From NCBI GenBank assembly GCA_903825395.1, contig CAIKAF010000015.1:62001-126000 (forward strand): a DNA stretch of 64,000 nucleotides. The letters are read 5' to 3'. This document shows, piece by piece, positions 9,988-18,600 of this stretch. Under the pieces are notes generated by a model. It ran no database searches. It saw only the letters and a program-made list of their open reading frames with translations, and was not told where the DNA came from. How positions within the stretch are numbered: the first letter of the stretch is position 1; each line of letters starts with the position of its first letter. Origin of the DNA: an uncultured Flavobacteriales bacterium. Its GTDB lineage: Bacteria > Bacteroidota > Bacteroidia > CAIKAF01. The position numbers and the translations under genes are program-made.

Positions 9988-10719
9988 ATGTTAACCGATG
10001 CATATTTCAGGGAAGGGGCCGTTTTGGTATTTGACAAGCCCTATAAAATGAGTTCGTTTGGGCTGGTCCGTTTTGTACGCGGAGTCATTACCGACCGGGG
10101 AAAGCCCAGAATTAAGGTGGGTCATGCCGGCACCCTTGATCCCCTGGCTGAAGGCGTCATGGTCATTTGCACGGGCAAAGCCACTCGGCAAGCGGCAGAT
10201 TACTCTGGTGCTGAAAAAGAATACATAGCCGAAATTACCTTGGGAGGTACCACCGCCAGTTTCGATTTAGAAACCGAAGTGATTCCCAACTCAACCTGTG
10301 AATTTCCCACTACCGAGGAAATGCAAGCCAAGGTAACTCAATTTTTAGGCGAACAATGGCAAATTCCTCCCATTTTTTCAGCCAAAAAAATAGACGGCAA
10401 ACGCGCCTATAAATCGGCTAGAAAAGGAAGAGAAGTGAAATTAATGCCCAATTCCGTTGAAATTTCTACCCTTGAAATCCTTTCCTTTGAAGCGCCAATT
10501 TTAGTGCTTAGAGTAGTTTGCAGCAAAGGGACCTACATCCGTAGCCTTGCGCACGACATCGGGCAATCCTTAGGATGTGGGGCCTATTTAAGCGGATTAA
10601 AACGAACCCGCTCCGGGGAATTCACCTTGAAAGGCGCATGGACCATGGACGATTTTAGGGCTGCGGTATCAGGCACCCGAGAGTCCATGCTCCAAATGAA
10701 CAATCTCGGTACGGAATAA
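9988..10719 (+). CDS. truB: tRNA pseudouridine(55) synthase TruB
   Basis: DKPYKMSSFGLVRFVRG, KVGHAGTLDPLAEGVMVICTGKATR, FSAKKIDGKRAY; preceded by TATCTTTG at 9975-9982. Confidence 0.95.
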   Translation: MLTDAYFREGAVLVFDKPYKMSSFGLVRFVRGVITDRGKPRIKVGHAGTLDPLAEGVMVICTGKATRQAADYSGAEKEYIAEITLGGTTASFDLETEVIPNSTCEFPTTEEMQAKVTQFLGEQWQIPPIFSAKKIDGKRAYKSARKGREVKLMPNSVEISTLEILSFEAPILVLRVVCSKGTYIRSLAHDIGQSLGCGAYLSGLKRTRSGEFTLKGAWTMDDFRAAVSGTRESMLQMNNLGTE

Positions 10720-11040
10720 ACCCTTGGTTACAAATACCAAATCAAATCGAACATCCGCTTGGGCTGGGTTAAGTTCCAAGTAGCGTTCAGCCAGTTCAAA
10801 TAAATGTTCGATTTGTTTTTTACCCGGGGCCATATCTTCAAATGGGACTAGGCTTGATCTGGTTTTAACCTCAACAAACACCAAGGTCTCATCCTGCTGC
10901 ATAATTAAATCGATGTCTCCCCTACCCTTTGTCCAATTTTGGTGCAAGCACCTGTACCCTTTTTGTTCCAAAAATGTTTTCGCCAGGCCTTCGCCTTCTC
11001 CGCCGGTCTTTTTTCGGTTGTCTCCCCCATTTGTTTTCAT
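10669..11040 (-). CDS. YraN/UPF0102 family endonuclease-like protein
   Basis: GEGLAKTFLEQKGYRCLHQNW, GRGDIDLIMQQDETLVFVEVKTRSS. Confidence 0.88.
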   Translation of the reverse strand: MKTNGGDNRKKTGGEGEGLAKTFLEQKGYRCLHQNWTKGRGDIDLIMQQDETLVFVEVKTRSSLVPFEDMAPGKKQIEHLFELAERYLELNPAQADVRFDLVFVTKGLFRTEIVHLEHGLSGA

Positions 11041-11163
11041 TCCTCAATATAGATGAAAATTCGGAGAGGTTCAAGGGGAAAAGGGCAATGGTGTTGGCAA
11101 CGATAGAGGTAGAACCGCCCTATGTGTTCGTTTTTTGATTTGAAACCCTAAAAATTCAGTTGG

Positions 11164-11502
11164 TTAATTTTTTAGGGCGGTAACAATGGCACCGGTAAGG
11201 GCAATGGCCAAGCCAATAAAGAAAATACTGAGCAAAAAAATACGCAAAGGCCGATCGGCAATCAGATAGGATTTTGAGGCTGCTTTTACCTGTGCATTGC
11301 AATCAAAAGCCCGATCAAATTCAGATTTGGGTATGCCCACCAACCATACTCCTGTTTTTTCTCGATGCTCCAAACGGGCATCCATTCCTTGGCTTAAACA
11401 GCGCTGCAGCATATCTTCCGCTTCTTCTGCACGGTGATAGACAAACATCCTTCGTTGTTTGTCGGAGGGGTCATTGCCGTAATTTAGAAAGCCAAATTTC
11501 AT
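11164..11502 (-). CDS. Hypothetical membrane protein, DUF2007-like N-terminus with C-terminal TM helix
   Basis: FVYHRAEEAEDMLQRCLSQGMDARLEHREKTGVWLVGIPKSEFDRA followed by a hydrophobic helix; overlaps the upstream gene by 4 nt. Confidence 0.6.
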   Translation of the reverse strand: MKFGFLNYGNDPSDKQRRMFVYHRAEEAEDMLQRCLSQGMDARLEHREKTGVWLVGIPKSEFDRAFDCNAQVKAASKSYLIADRPLRIFLLSIFFIGLAIALTGAIVTALKN

Positions 11503-11924
11503 GGTGCGTACTTCGTTCTAAACGATGAAGGCATTGTGGCTAATTTTCGACTTGAATAATCCATAAAAGCCATTCCGGTTTGTCCGCTACCCAGCCATTC
11601 TGCGGAAACGGCATCATACAACCCATAAATAAGAGTAAAACTGCTCATTCCAAGCTCTGCAACAGCCAGTTTAATTTGAAGGGTTGAACCATAAAAGATT
11701 TCTCGGCGAAATCGCACAGCAGCATCGGACATAATCAATCCTACCCCCTCCACATCCATTTCCGACCAACCTTCTTGATTTAGCCATTGCACCCGGGCCT
11801 CGTGCATGTAGGTCAAAAAATGTTGATTTCCCACATGCCCACCGTAATTTAAATCGGTAATTCGAACGGGGATTTGGGTTTCAAAATGCCAAGAATCGGG
11901 CAGTTCAATTTTAAATCGAGACAT
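11499..11924 (-). CDS. Acyl-CoA thioesterase family protein (4HBT hotdog fold)
   Basis: RITDLNYGGHVGNQHFLTYMHEARVQWL motif. Confidence 0.85.
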   Translation of the reverse strand: MSRFKIELPDSWHFETQIPVRITDLNYGGHVGNQHFLTYMHEARVQWLNQEGWSEMDVEGVGLIMSDAAVRFRREIFYGSTLQIKLAVAELGMSSFTLIYGLYDAVSAEWLGSGQTGMAFMDYSSRKLATMPSSFRTKYAP

Positions 11925-11927
11925 GGT

Positions 11928-12977
11928 TCAGAGGGATTGACGGTATAGGCCTGGCAGTGGGAATTGAGGGTGTTGAGCTCCAAATTGAAGCTGCCGGATC
12001 AGATCACCACGCAAAAAATCGTGCGGGAAACCGTAGGGAATGGCTGAGGCGGCATCAAGGGCAGATAGCACCTCGGTTGGGATGTCAAGGTGCATGGCTT
12101 GGAGTGTTTGTTCCAACTGCGAAGCGTTTCGAGCACCAACAATTGGAATAACATGCCCTGGTGCTTTTAAGGTCCAAGCCAGGGCCAGGCAAATGGGCTC
12201 GACTCCTAATTTTTCAGCTTCTTGAACCACAGTTTGAGTAAGGGCATTGGCGCGGTCGCTGCGGCGCAGGCTATTTTCGGGAACGCGTCCGCTGCCTCCT
12301 TTCAAATACTTTCCACTGAATGCTCCTCCGGCCAACGTGCCCCAGGCCAGGACCGGCACCTGATAATGTGCGGCGGCCGGAATCATATCGCGTTCCATAT
12401 CGCGGGTAAGAAGACTGTATTCCCCTTGCAGGGCAACAGGCAAGGCATAATGACGTTCGCGGGCTATGCTCATGCAGGCGGAAAACACCCAAGCCGGAAC
12501 ATCCGACAACGCAATATGCAACACCTTACCAGACTGCACCAGCATATTGAGATTGAACATCAATTCTTCGGGGTCGATTGAAAAGTCCCAGGCATGCAGA
12601 TAAAACACATCTACATAATCGGTGCCCAAGCGCTGCAAGCTGCCGTGCAGGGATTGGAGCATGTTTTTTCTATGATTTCCGCCATCGTTGGGTTTGCCCT
12701 CTCCACTGCGCAGGGAAAACTTTGTTGCCACAACCACTTCATCGCGAACGCTAAATTCACGAATCAGCGCACCGAGTATGCGTTCGCTGCTGCCTTCGGT
12801 GTAGCGGTTGGCGGTATCGAAAAAATTGCCTCCCATGGCTAAAAAGCGCTCAAAAAGAAGTTTTGATTCTTCTGCTGTAGCTCCATAGCCCCATTCCGTT
12901 CCGAAGGTCATTGTTCCTAAGCAGGCATTGGAAACCCTTAGCCCGGATTTCCCTAATAAAACTGACGATAATTCCAT
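11928..12977 (-). CDS. Aldo/keto reductase
   Basis: LGTMTFGTEWGYGATAEESKLLFERFLAMGGNFFDTANRYTEGSSERILG; YVDVFYLHAWD; IPIVGARNASQLEQTL. Confidence 0.93.
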   Translation of the reverse strand: MELSSVLLGKSGLRVSNACLGTMTFGTEWGYGATAEESKLLFERFLAMGGNFFDTANRYTEGSSERILGALIREFSVRDEVVVATKFSLRSGEGKPNDGGNHRKNMLQSLHGSLQRLGTDYVDVFYLHAWDFSIDPEELMFNLNMLVQSGKVLHIALSDVPAWVFSACMSIARERHYALPVALQGEYSLLTRDMERDMIPAAAHYQVPVLAWGTLAGGAFSGKYLKGGSGRVPENSLRRSDRANALTQTVVQEAEKLGVEPICLALAWTLKAPGHVIPIVGARNASQLEQTLQAMHLDIPTEVLSALDAASAIPYGFPHDFLRGDLIRQLQFGAQHPQFPLPGLYRQSL

Positions 12978-12981
12978 GTGG

Positions 12982-12989
12982 CAAAGGTA
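12982..12989 (-). promoter_or_regulatory. Candidate -7 element TACCTTTG upstream of the aldo/keto reductase
   Basis: CAAAGGTA on + strand equals TACCTTTG on -, a few bases upstream of the start codon. Confidence 0.4.
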
Positions 12990-13149
12990 TAGAAAAGCAG
13001 GGAGAGCGTATGGAAGTTGGATTGGGAATCTGTTTCGGCACAGATACTATGGGGCTTGGATTGGGAGGCGACCCCTTGGCGCCGGGCAACAGATTAGCCG
13101 CCCAAAATTGCCTACCTTTGCACTTTAAGTTTAATTAAAATGTATTATT

Positions 13150-13746
13150 ATGAGAATTCATCATTTGTTTAGAGCAATCGTCTTTTTGTTGCTATTGTGT
13201 TTTGGTAGAAATGAGGTCATTGGGCAAACCGACACTGTTTTTTCGGGAAAGAAAGGGGAAGAATTGCGCTATAATGGGGCGGTAGTGGGCATTATCGATA
13301 CGGTAGTTGTGCAGGTTCACAGTGAATCTGGACTTTATTCCAGGTTGCATTACGACGTTTATTTAGAAGTTCCGGATTCAGTCCCCATGCGCAAAGTACG
13401 CGCAGCGTTGAATACCTTATTGCCCTTCAGCAGCACTTCCAGCGTTTATAAGGGCAGCTATCAGGCATTCCAATTGGGAGCCAAGGATGGGAAAATGAAT
13501 AAAGATGGGAAAATGAAGACAGCAGGCATGTATTTAAAATCAGCGGGCACAAAGCGCATTGTGGGTTTGGTGGTGGCGTTGGGCGGAACGGGAATATCGG
13601 TTGGATTGATAGCCGGTCAACAGCCCGTTCTGGGGGGAGTTTTGGGCGGCATTTCAGGCCTCATTGCTCTGATTTTAGAAATAACATCCTCGGCCGATTT
13701 AATTCGTGCGGGTCAAGAATTGGAAAAATCAACACCGAAACCCTAA
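13150..13746 (+). CDS. Hypothetical secreted/membrane protein
   Basis: Signal peptide and C-terminal glycine-rich hydrophobic segments; TACCTTTG at 13113-13120 upstream. Confidence 0.65.
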   Translation: MRIHHLFRAIVFLLLLCFGRNEVIGQTDTVFSGKKGEELRYNGAVVGIIDTVVVQVHSESGLYSRLHYDVYLEVPDSVPMRKVRAALNTLLPFSSTSSVYKGSYQAFQLGAKDGKMNKDGKMKTAGMYLKSAGTKRIVGLVVALGGTGISVGLIAGQQPVLGGVLGGISGLIALILEITSSADLIRAGQELEKSTPKP

Positions 13747-13825
13747 GGGATGGGGCAATATAAATCTAAATCTGGAGCTTGAAGGTGGTTGCAACGTGGG
13801 TTGTGAATCTACTCCGTTTTTCAAT

Positions 13826-13974
13826 GCGGCAGGGATTGAACCGGGTTGCCCGCAAGTGGGCCGGAGCCTGGCCCGCGTGGTGCGGAGGCGACTTTAGGAG
13901 CCACCGCAAACCCGCTGGGCCAGCCTTCCGGCCAACGCGGACAACCGGTGAAAGCCCGTCAGCCGCCCCCAAAA
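13826..13974 (+). repeat. Dispersed ~150-bp structured GC-rich element, copy 2
   Basis: GCGGCAGGGATTGAACC...GGTTGCCCGC...GGAGGCGACTTTAGGAGCCACCGC...GCGGACAACC...GAAAGCCCGTCAGCCGCCCC; arms 13859-13874 and 13917-13933 pair as GGCCGGA/TCCGGCC and TGGCCC/GGGCCA. Confidence 0.88.
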
Positions 13975-14052
13975 TCAACCGTTTCAGAACCATTCCAAAA
14001 CCACAACAGTTGCAATTTATTGAGCATCACCCTAGCCTTTGAGGCGAAATCC

Positions 14053-14060
14053 TACCTTTG
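14053..14060 (+). promoter_or_regulatory. Candidate -7 element TACCTTTG for tpiA operon
   Basis: TACCTTTG 20 nt upstream of the tpiA ATG. Confidence 0.45.
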
Positions 14061-14080
14061 CAACGCAAACCTACCCAGCT

Positions 14081-14830
14081 ATGAAACGACCATTGATTGC
14101 CGGAAACTGGAAAATGAATACCAGCCCTACGGCGGGCTTTGCCTTGTACAAAGAACTTCTTTCGGGCAAAAATGCCGGAGCATTTTCTGAGGACTTAGAA
14201 TGGCTGGTACTGCCGCCTTTCACCCATTTGGGAGCCTTTCAACAGCTGGGTGGCATTCAGGTTGGCGCGCAAAATTGCAGCCAGCATTCGCAGGGCGCCT
14301 TTACAGGAGAAATTAGTGTAGACATGCTGAGCGATTTGGGTTGCCGCTATATTTTGGTGGGCCACAGTGAGCGCCGGCAGTATTTTAAAGAAGGAGCCCC
14401 AGAGCTGATCGGAAAAGTTAGCCAAATCATGATTGCAAAATGCATTCCTATATTCTGCGTTGGAGAAACCTTAGAAGAACGAGAGCAAGGCATAACCGAA
14501 GAGGTGTTGGAGCGTCAGATTCGGGAGGTTTTTGACCAATTTTCCTACATTTCAGTCGATGTAGTACTGGCATATGAGCCTGTATGGGCAATTGGAACCG
14601 GAAAAACAGCCACCGTGGAACAGGCTCAGGAGGCCCATGCCTTTTTGCGCCAGCTTTGGAGCAAATTTGTGGGCGAAAATCGAGCAAAAAACACCCGTAT
14701 ATTGTATGGAGGAAGCATGAAACCAGACAATGCCGGCGCCTTACTCAGCATGCCCGATATTGATGGCGGATTGATTGGTGGTGCTGCCTTGAATGCCAAT
14801 GCCTTTTTATCGATTGCCGCTGAATTTTAA
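14081..14830 (+). CDS. tpiA: Triosephosphate isomerase
   Basis: MKRPLIAGNWKMN start, YILVGHSERRQYF, AYEPVWAIGTGKTAT, ILYGGSMKPDNA. The start is moved in-frame from the listed 14039. Confidence 0.97.
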   Translation: MKRPLIAGNWKMNTSPTAGFALYKELLSGKNAGAFSEDLEWLVLPPFTHLGAFQQLGGIQVGAQNCSQHSQGAFTGEISVDMLSDLGCRYILVGHSERRQYFKEGAPELIGKVSQIMIAKCIPIFCVGETLEEREQGITEEVLERQIREVFDQFSYISVDVVLAYEPVWAIGTGKTATVEQAQEAHAFLRQLWSKFVGENRAKNTRILYGGSMKPDNAGALLSMPDIDGGLIGGAALNANAFLSIAAEF

Positions 14831-14832
14831 GC

Positions 14833-15663
14833 ATGAAAGAATTTGAAACCCTGCGCTATCGTGTTCAATTGGCCGAGCTGAATGAAGTCGTTGTTGCCTT
14901 TCTAGCTGAAGTTGGATTTGACGGATTTTTGGAAGAGAATGAAGGCTGGATGACAGCGTCTAGATTGGTGGGTGGAGAGCAATATAGACCATTGCAAGAG
15001 TGCATAGACGCGTTGCCTTGTGCCTTGGAGTGGAGCAGCGAACGGGTAGCCGAACAAAACTGGAATTTAGCCTGGGAACAGCAATTTCCCATGGTAGAAA
15101 TTGGAGAGCACATCCGCATTCGTGCTCCCTTTCATCCTATTGGTACAGATGCACGGGAAGAATTTGCAATAGAGCCGGATATGGCCTTTGGTACGGGGCA
15201 TCATCCCACAACCTATCTAATGGCAGAGGCTTTACGGGAACGGAGTACCGGGAAAACCTGCCTTGATTTTGGAACTGGGACCGGAATTTTAGCCATGGTC
15301 ATGTTGCGGTTTGGGGCCAACAACGTAGTGGGAATTGACAACGACGAGCGGGCCATACGGAGTGCCAAGCGTCATATTCTTCAAGAAAGCAATTCCGAGG
15401 AACGGGCACAGGTGTACTGCAGTTCCGAACTGCCGGAAGGTCCATTTGACTTAATTGCTGCCAACATTCATTTGAATATAATCGTAGAAAAACTACCTGA
15501 AATGCACCGGATTTTAAGTTCGGGAGGCTGGGTATTGGCTTCAGGAATTCTTGAGAATCAGGTAAAAACTGTAGAGGATGCAGCACATAAAAGCGGCTTT
15601 TTATGTACCTTCAAACAAATAAAAGAAGGCTGGGCCTGCTTGGGCTTTAAAAAAATGGATTAG
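14833..15663 (+). CDS. prmA: Ribosomal protein L11 methyltransferase
   Basis: DMAFGTGHHPTTYLMAEAL, CLDFGTGTGILAMVMLRFGANNVVGIDNDERA. Confidence 0.93.
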   Translation: MKEFETLRYRVQLAELNEVVVAFLAEVGFDGFLEENEGWMTASRLVGGEQYRPLQECIDALPCALEWSSERVAEQNWNLAWEQQFPMVEIGEHIRIRAPFHPIGTDAREEFAIEPDMAFGTGHHPTTYLMAEALRERSTGKTCLDFGTGTGILAMVMLRFGANNVVGIDNDERAIRSAKRHILQESNSEERAQVYCSSELPEGPFDLIAANIHLNIIVEKLPEMHRILSSGGWVLASGILENQVKTVEDAAHKSGFLCTFKQIKEGWACLGFKKMD

Positions 15664-15666
15664 CGT

Positions 15667-18600
15667 ATGAGACGTTCATGGTTATGGCTGGGTGTGGTTT
15701 GGTTGTGGAGCGGGGTAGTTTTGGGGCAGGTTTTGCCGGACAGCAGACCCGATTTCCTAAAATTTTATTTGGATTTAATGGACGATGGAGCCACGGGGAA
15801 AGAATGGAAGTCGGCCTTTAAAGAGAAAGAAGATTTTTTTGCTTCGGCCAGCTTTGCTGCCATCGAAGACAGCTTGAAAGAAACCACCAAATCATTGATG
15901 CGAAAGAAAATGAGGGCAACCCATTATCAGGCTTTGATGAAATCGGTGTTGGCCATATCGGAATGGAAGGGAGAATTAACTCCCTACTTCAGTTATCTGG
16001 ATTTGGTTAAAAAAACAAGTCAAAAAGCCTCACCTACTTCACTTCAAGAATTGTTGGATTTTGGAGAAGGATTTTTTAGTCTGGGCTATTTGTACACCTC
16101 ATCGGGGCATGCATGGAAGGCAGAAGGAGACTATCGATTTATTTGGGAGCAAGGAAAACCCAAAATGGAATGCAGCCGTTGTTTGCTCAGCCTGGAATCG
16201 ACTTTTGATTCAAGCCGAGTAGAGGGTACCACCTTATTTTATGAACCATTGGAGCAGACCATTCAACTGCAGGGGGGCCGGGTGTATTTTACCCGAAACG
16301 ACATCCCTGCAGACATGGCCTACATCACCTTAAACAAAGCCAGCATCAATGCCAAACGAAATTCGTATTCGGCCGATAGTGTCTGGATGGTTCAAAAGGA
16401 ATTTTTTAATGAGCCATTATTGGGGAAAATGGAGGAGAAATTAACGGCCACTGGAGAGAATAGAGATTCCAGGTATCCGAAATTTGATTCGTATGAAGCC
16501 CGGTTTGCCTTAGAAGATATACTTCCTGGGGTAGATTACCAAGGGGGATTTTCCTATTATGGGAACCGCTTTATTGCCAAGTCCATTACCGATGAGTATT
16601 CCCGATTGACCTTTAAGCGTGAGGGGAAACCATTTATGGTGTTTAGAAGTAAAACCTTTTCCATTAGCAAAGAGAAAATTTCAGGCAATAACGCTTCAGT
16701 TACCATGATTTTGGAGACCGATTCCATTTTTCATCCGGGCATCCAATTCAAGTACTTAACGGAAAGTAAGGAAGTTTCGTTGTTGCGGTTGGGTGATGGT
16801 ACCGCTCGAACTCCATTTTTCAATTCCTATCACAAGCTAGACATGTACTTTGAAGCCCTGTATTGGAAAACCAATGAAGACTACCTTCGGATTGCTATGG
16901 CTAAAGGCAGTGCGGATAGTAGAGCCTTGTTCAAATCGGCCTCCTACTTTAGTACAGCCGAATCGGATGCCATTCGGGGTTTAGCTGAGACGCATCCTGT
17001 AATACCAATTTTCAACCTATTAAAATCCAAAGAATTCCCCGCCTCCTTTACTGCCGCTGAATTGGCCAAATTCATGCGCATGAATATTGATCAAGTGGAA
17101 AACATGTTGATTCAGATGAGCATTTCGGGCATTGTTTCCTATCAAACGGAAACCCAAACGGTGTACATCAACGAGCGGTTTTTCAACTTTTATTTTGCGC
17201 GTACCGGTCAAAAAGACTACGATGTAATTGCCTTTGAATCCATCATCAGCAAAGACAATGCCCGGTTGTCCTTATTGGATTTTCGATTGGATTTATTTGG
17301 AGTAAGTCGATTTGCGGTATCCGATAGCCAAAGCGTATTTATTTATCCGGCAGACCAGCAGGTACAGGTGAAAAAAAACCGGGATTTAAGCTTTAGTGGA
17401 ACCATTGAAGCCGGAAAATTTGGAATATATGGAAAGACCTTTGAGTTTTCTTACGATCATTTTAAAATAAGCCTAAACAATGTTGATTCGGTAAAAATTG
17501 CGGTTCAAAGTTTTGAATCGGCCGGAACTGGGCGAAACGATATGCGCTTTGTAAAAACCGTCATTGAACGGCTCAAAGGAGAGTTAATCATTGACGAGCC
17601 AGGAAATAAATCAGGTGCAAAAGGTTTGCCGGAATACCCCCGATTAATTAGCAGCAGTGATTCCTACACCTTTTACGACCGCCCCCAAATAGAAAAAGGG
17701 GTGTACAACAGGAACGATGTGTTTTTTAAAATATCCCCCTTCACCTTAGATAGCTTAGATAACTTTAGAACCGAACAGATCAAATTGAAAGGGAACTTCC
17801 ATAGCGGCATATTTCCTATTCTGGATGAGAAACTGAGCATTCAACCGGATTACTCCCTAGGATTTCAGCGGTTTTTAAAGCCTGAAGGTTTGCCCGCCTA
17901 TGGAGGTAAAGGTCAATTCTACGACACCTTGCAATTGTCGCACAAGGGCATTCGGGGTGCTGGAAAATTGAAGTATCTGACCTCAAACATTTGGAGCCAT
18001 GACTTTGTGTTTTATCCGGATTCGGCCAACACCATGGCCTATAAATTTGGAATAGATAAAAGCAAGGGACCCATTGAAACTCCAGATGTAAAAGCGCTGG
18101 ATGTGTATGTACACTGGGAACCCAAAAAAGATGTTTTGGAAGTTTCCAACTCAGATAAACCCCTGGAAATGTATGAAGGAGAAAGTGCAATGTCGGGGCA
18201 ACTGACATTGACTCCCAAAGGCCTTACCGGAGATGGCAAAATGGATTTTGGAACGGCAGAAATGGAATCTTCCATATTCAATTACAAATCCAACGACTTT
18301 AAAACCGATACGACCTCATTTGCGCTTAAGGACGAAGCCAGCAGCAGCGGAGATACCGCCAACGTAGGCCTTAGAACCGATAACGTGCGGGCCGATGTCA
18401 CATTTGAAGGCCGAAAAGGAATCTTGAAATCCAACAGCGCAGAAAGCCATGTTGAATTTCCGGTGAATAATTTCAAGGCCTATATGGAAGAATTAGAGTG
18501 GTTTATGGATCGCAATGAGGTGGACATGAACTCATCAAAAGTGGATGATTTGGGATTAAAAGGGGCCTTGTTCGTTTCCACATCGCCCGGAATGGACTCC

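Noticed and set aside
11144-11175. Inverted repeat CCCTAAAAATT/AATTTTTTAGGG at the end of the 11164-11502 gene
   Set aside because: AT-rich and overlapping the stop codon; may be a weak terminator but not distinctive enough to call.
13826-13974. tRNA gene in the repeat element
   Set aside because: Only a T-loop-like GTTCAATCC is present; no acceptor, D-arm or anticodon arrangement was found.
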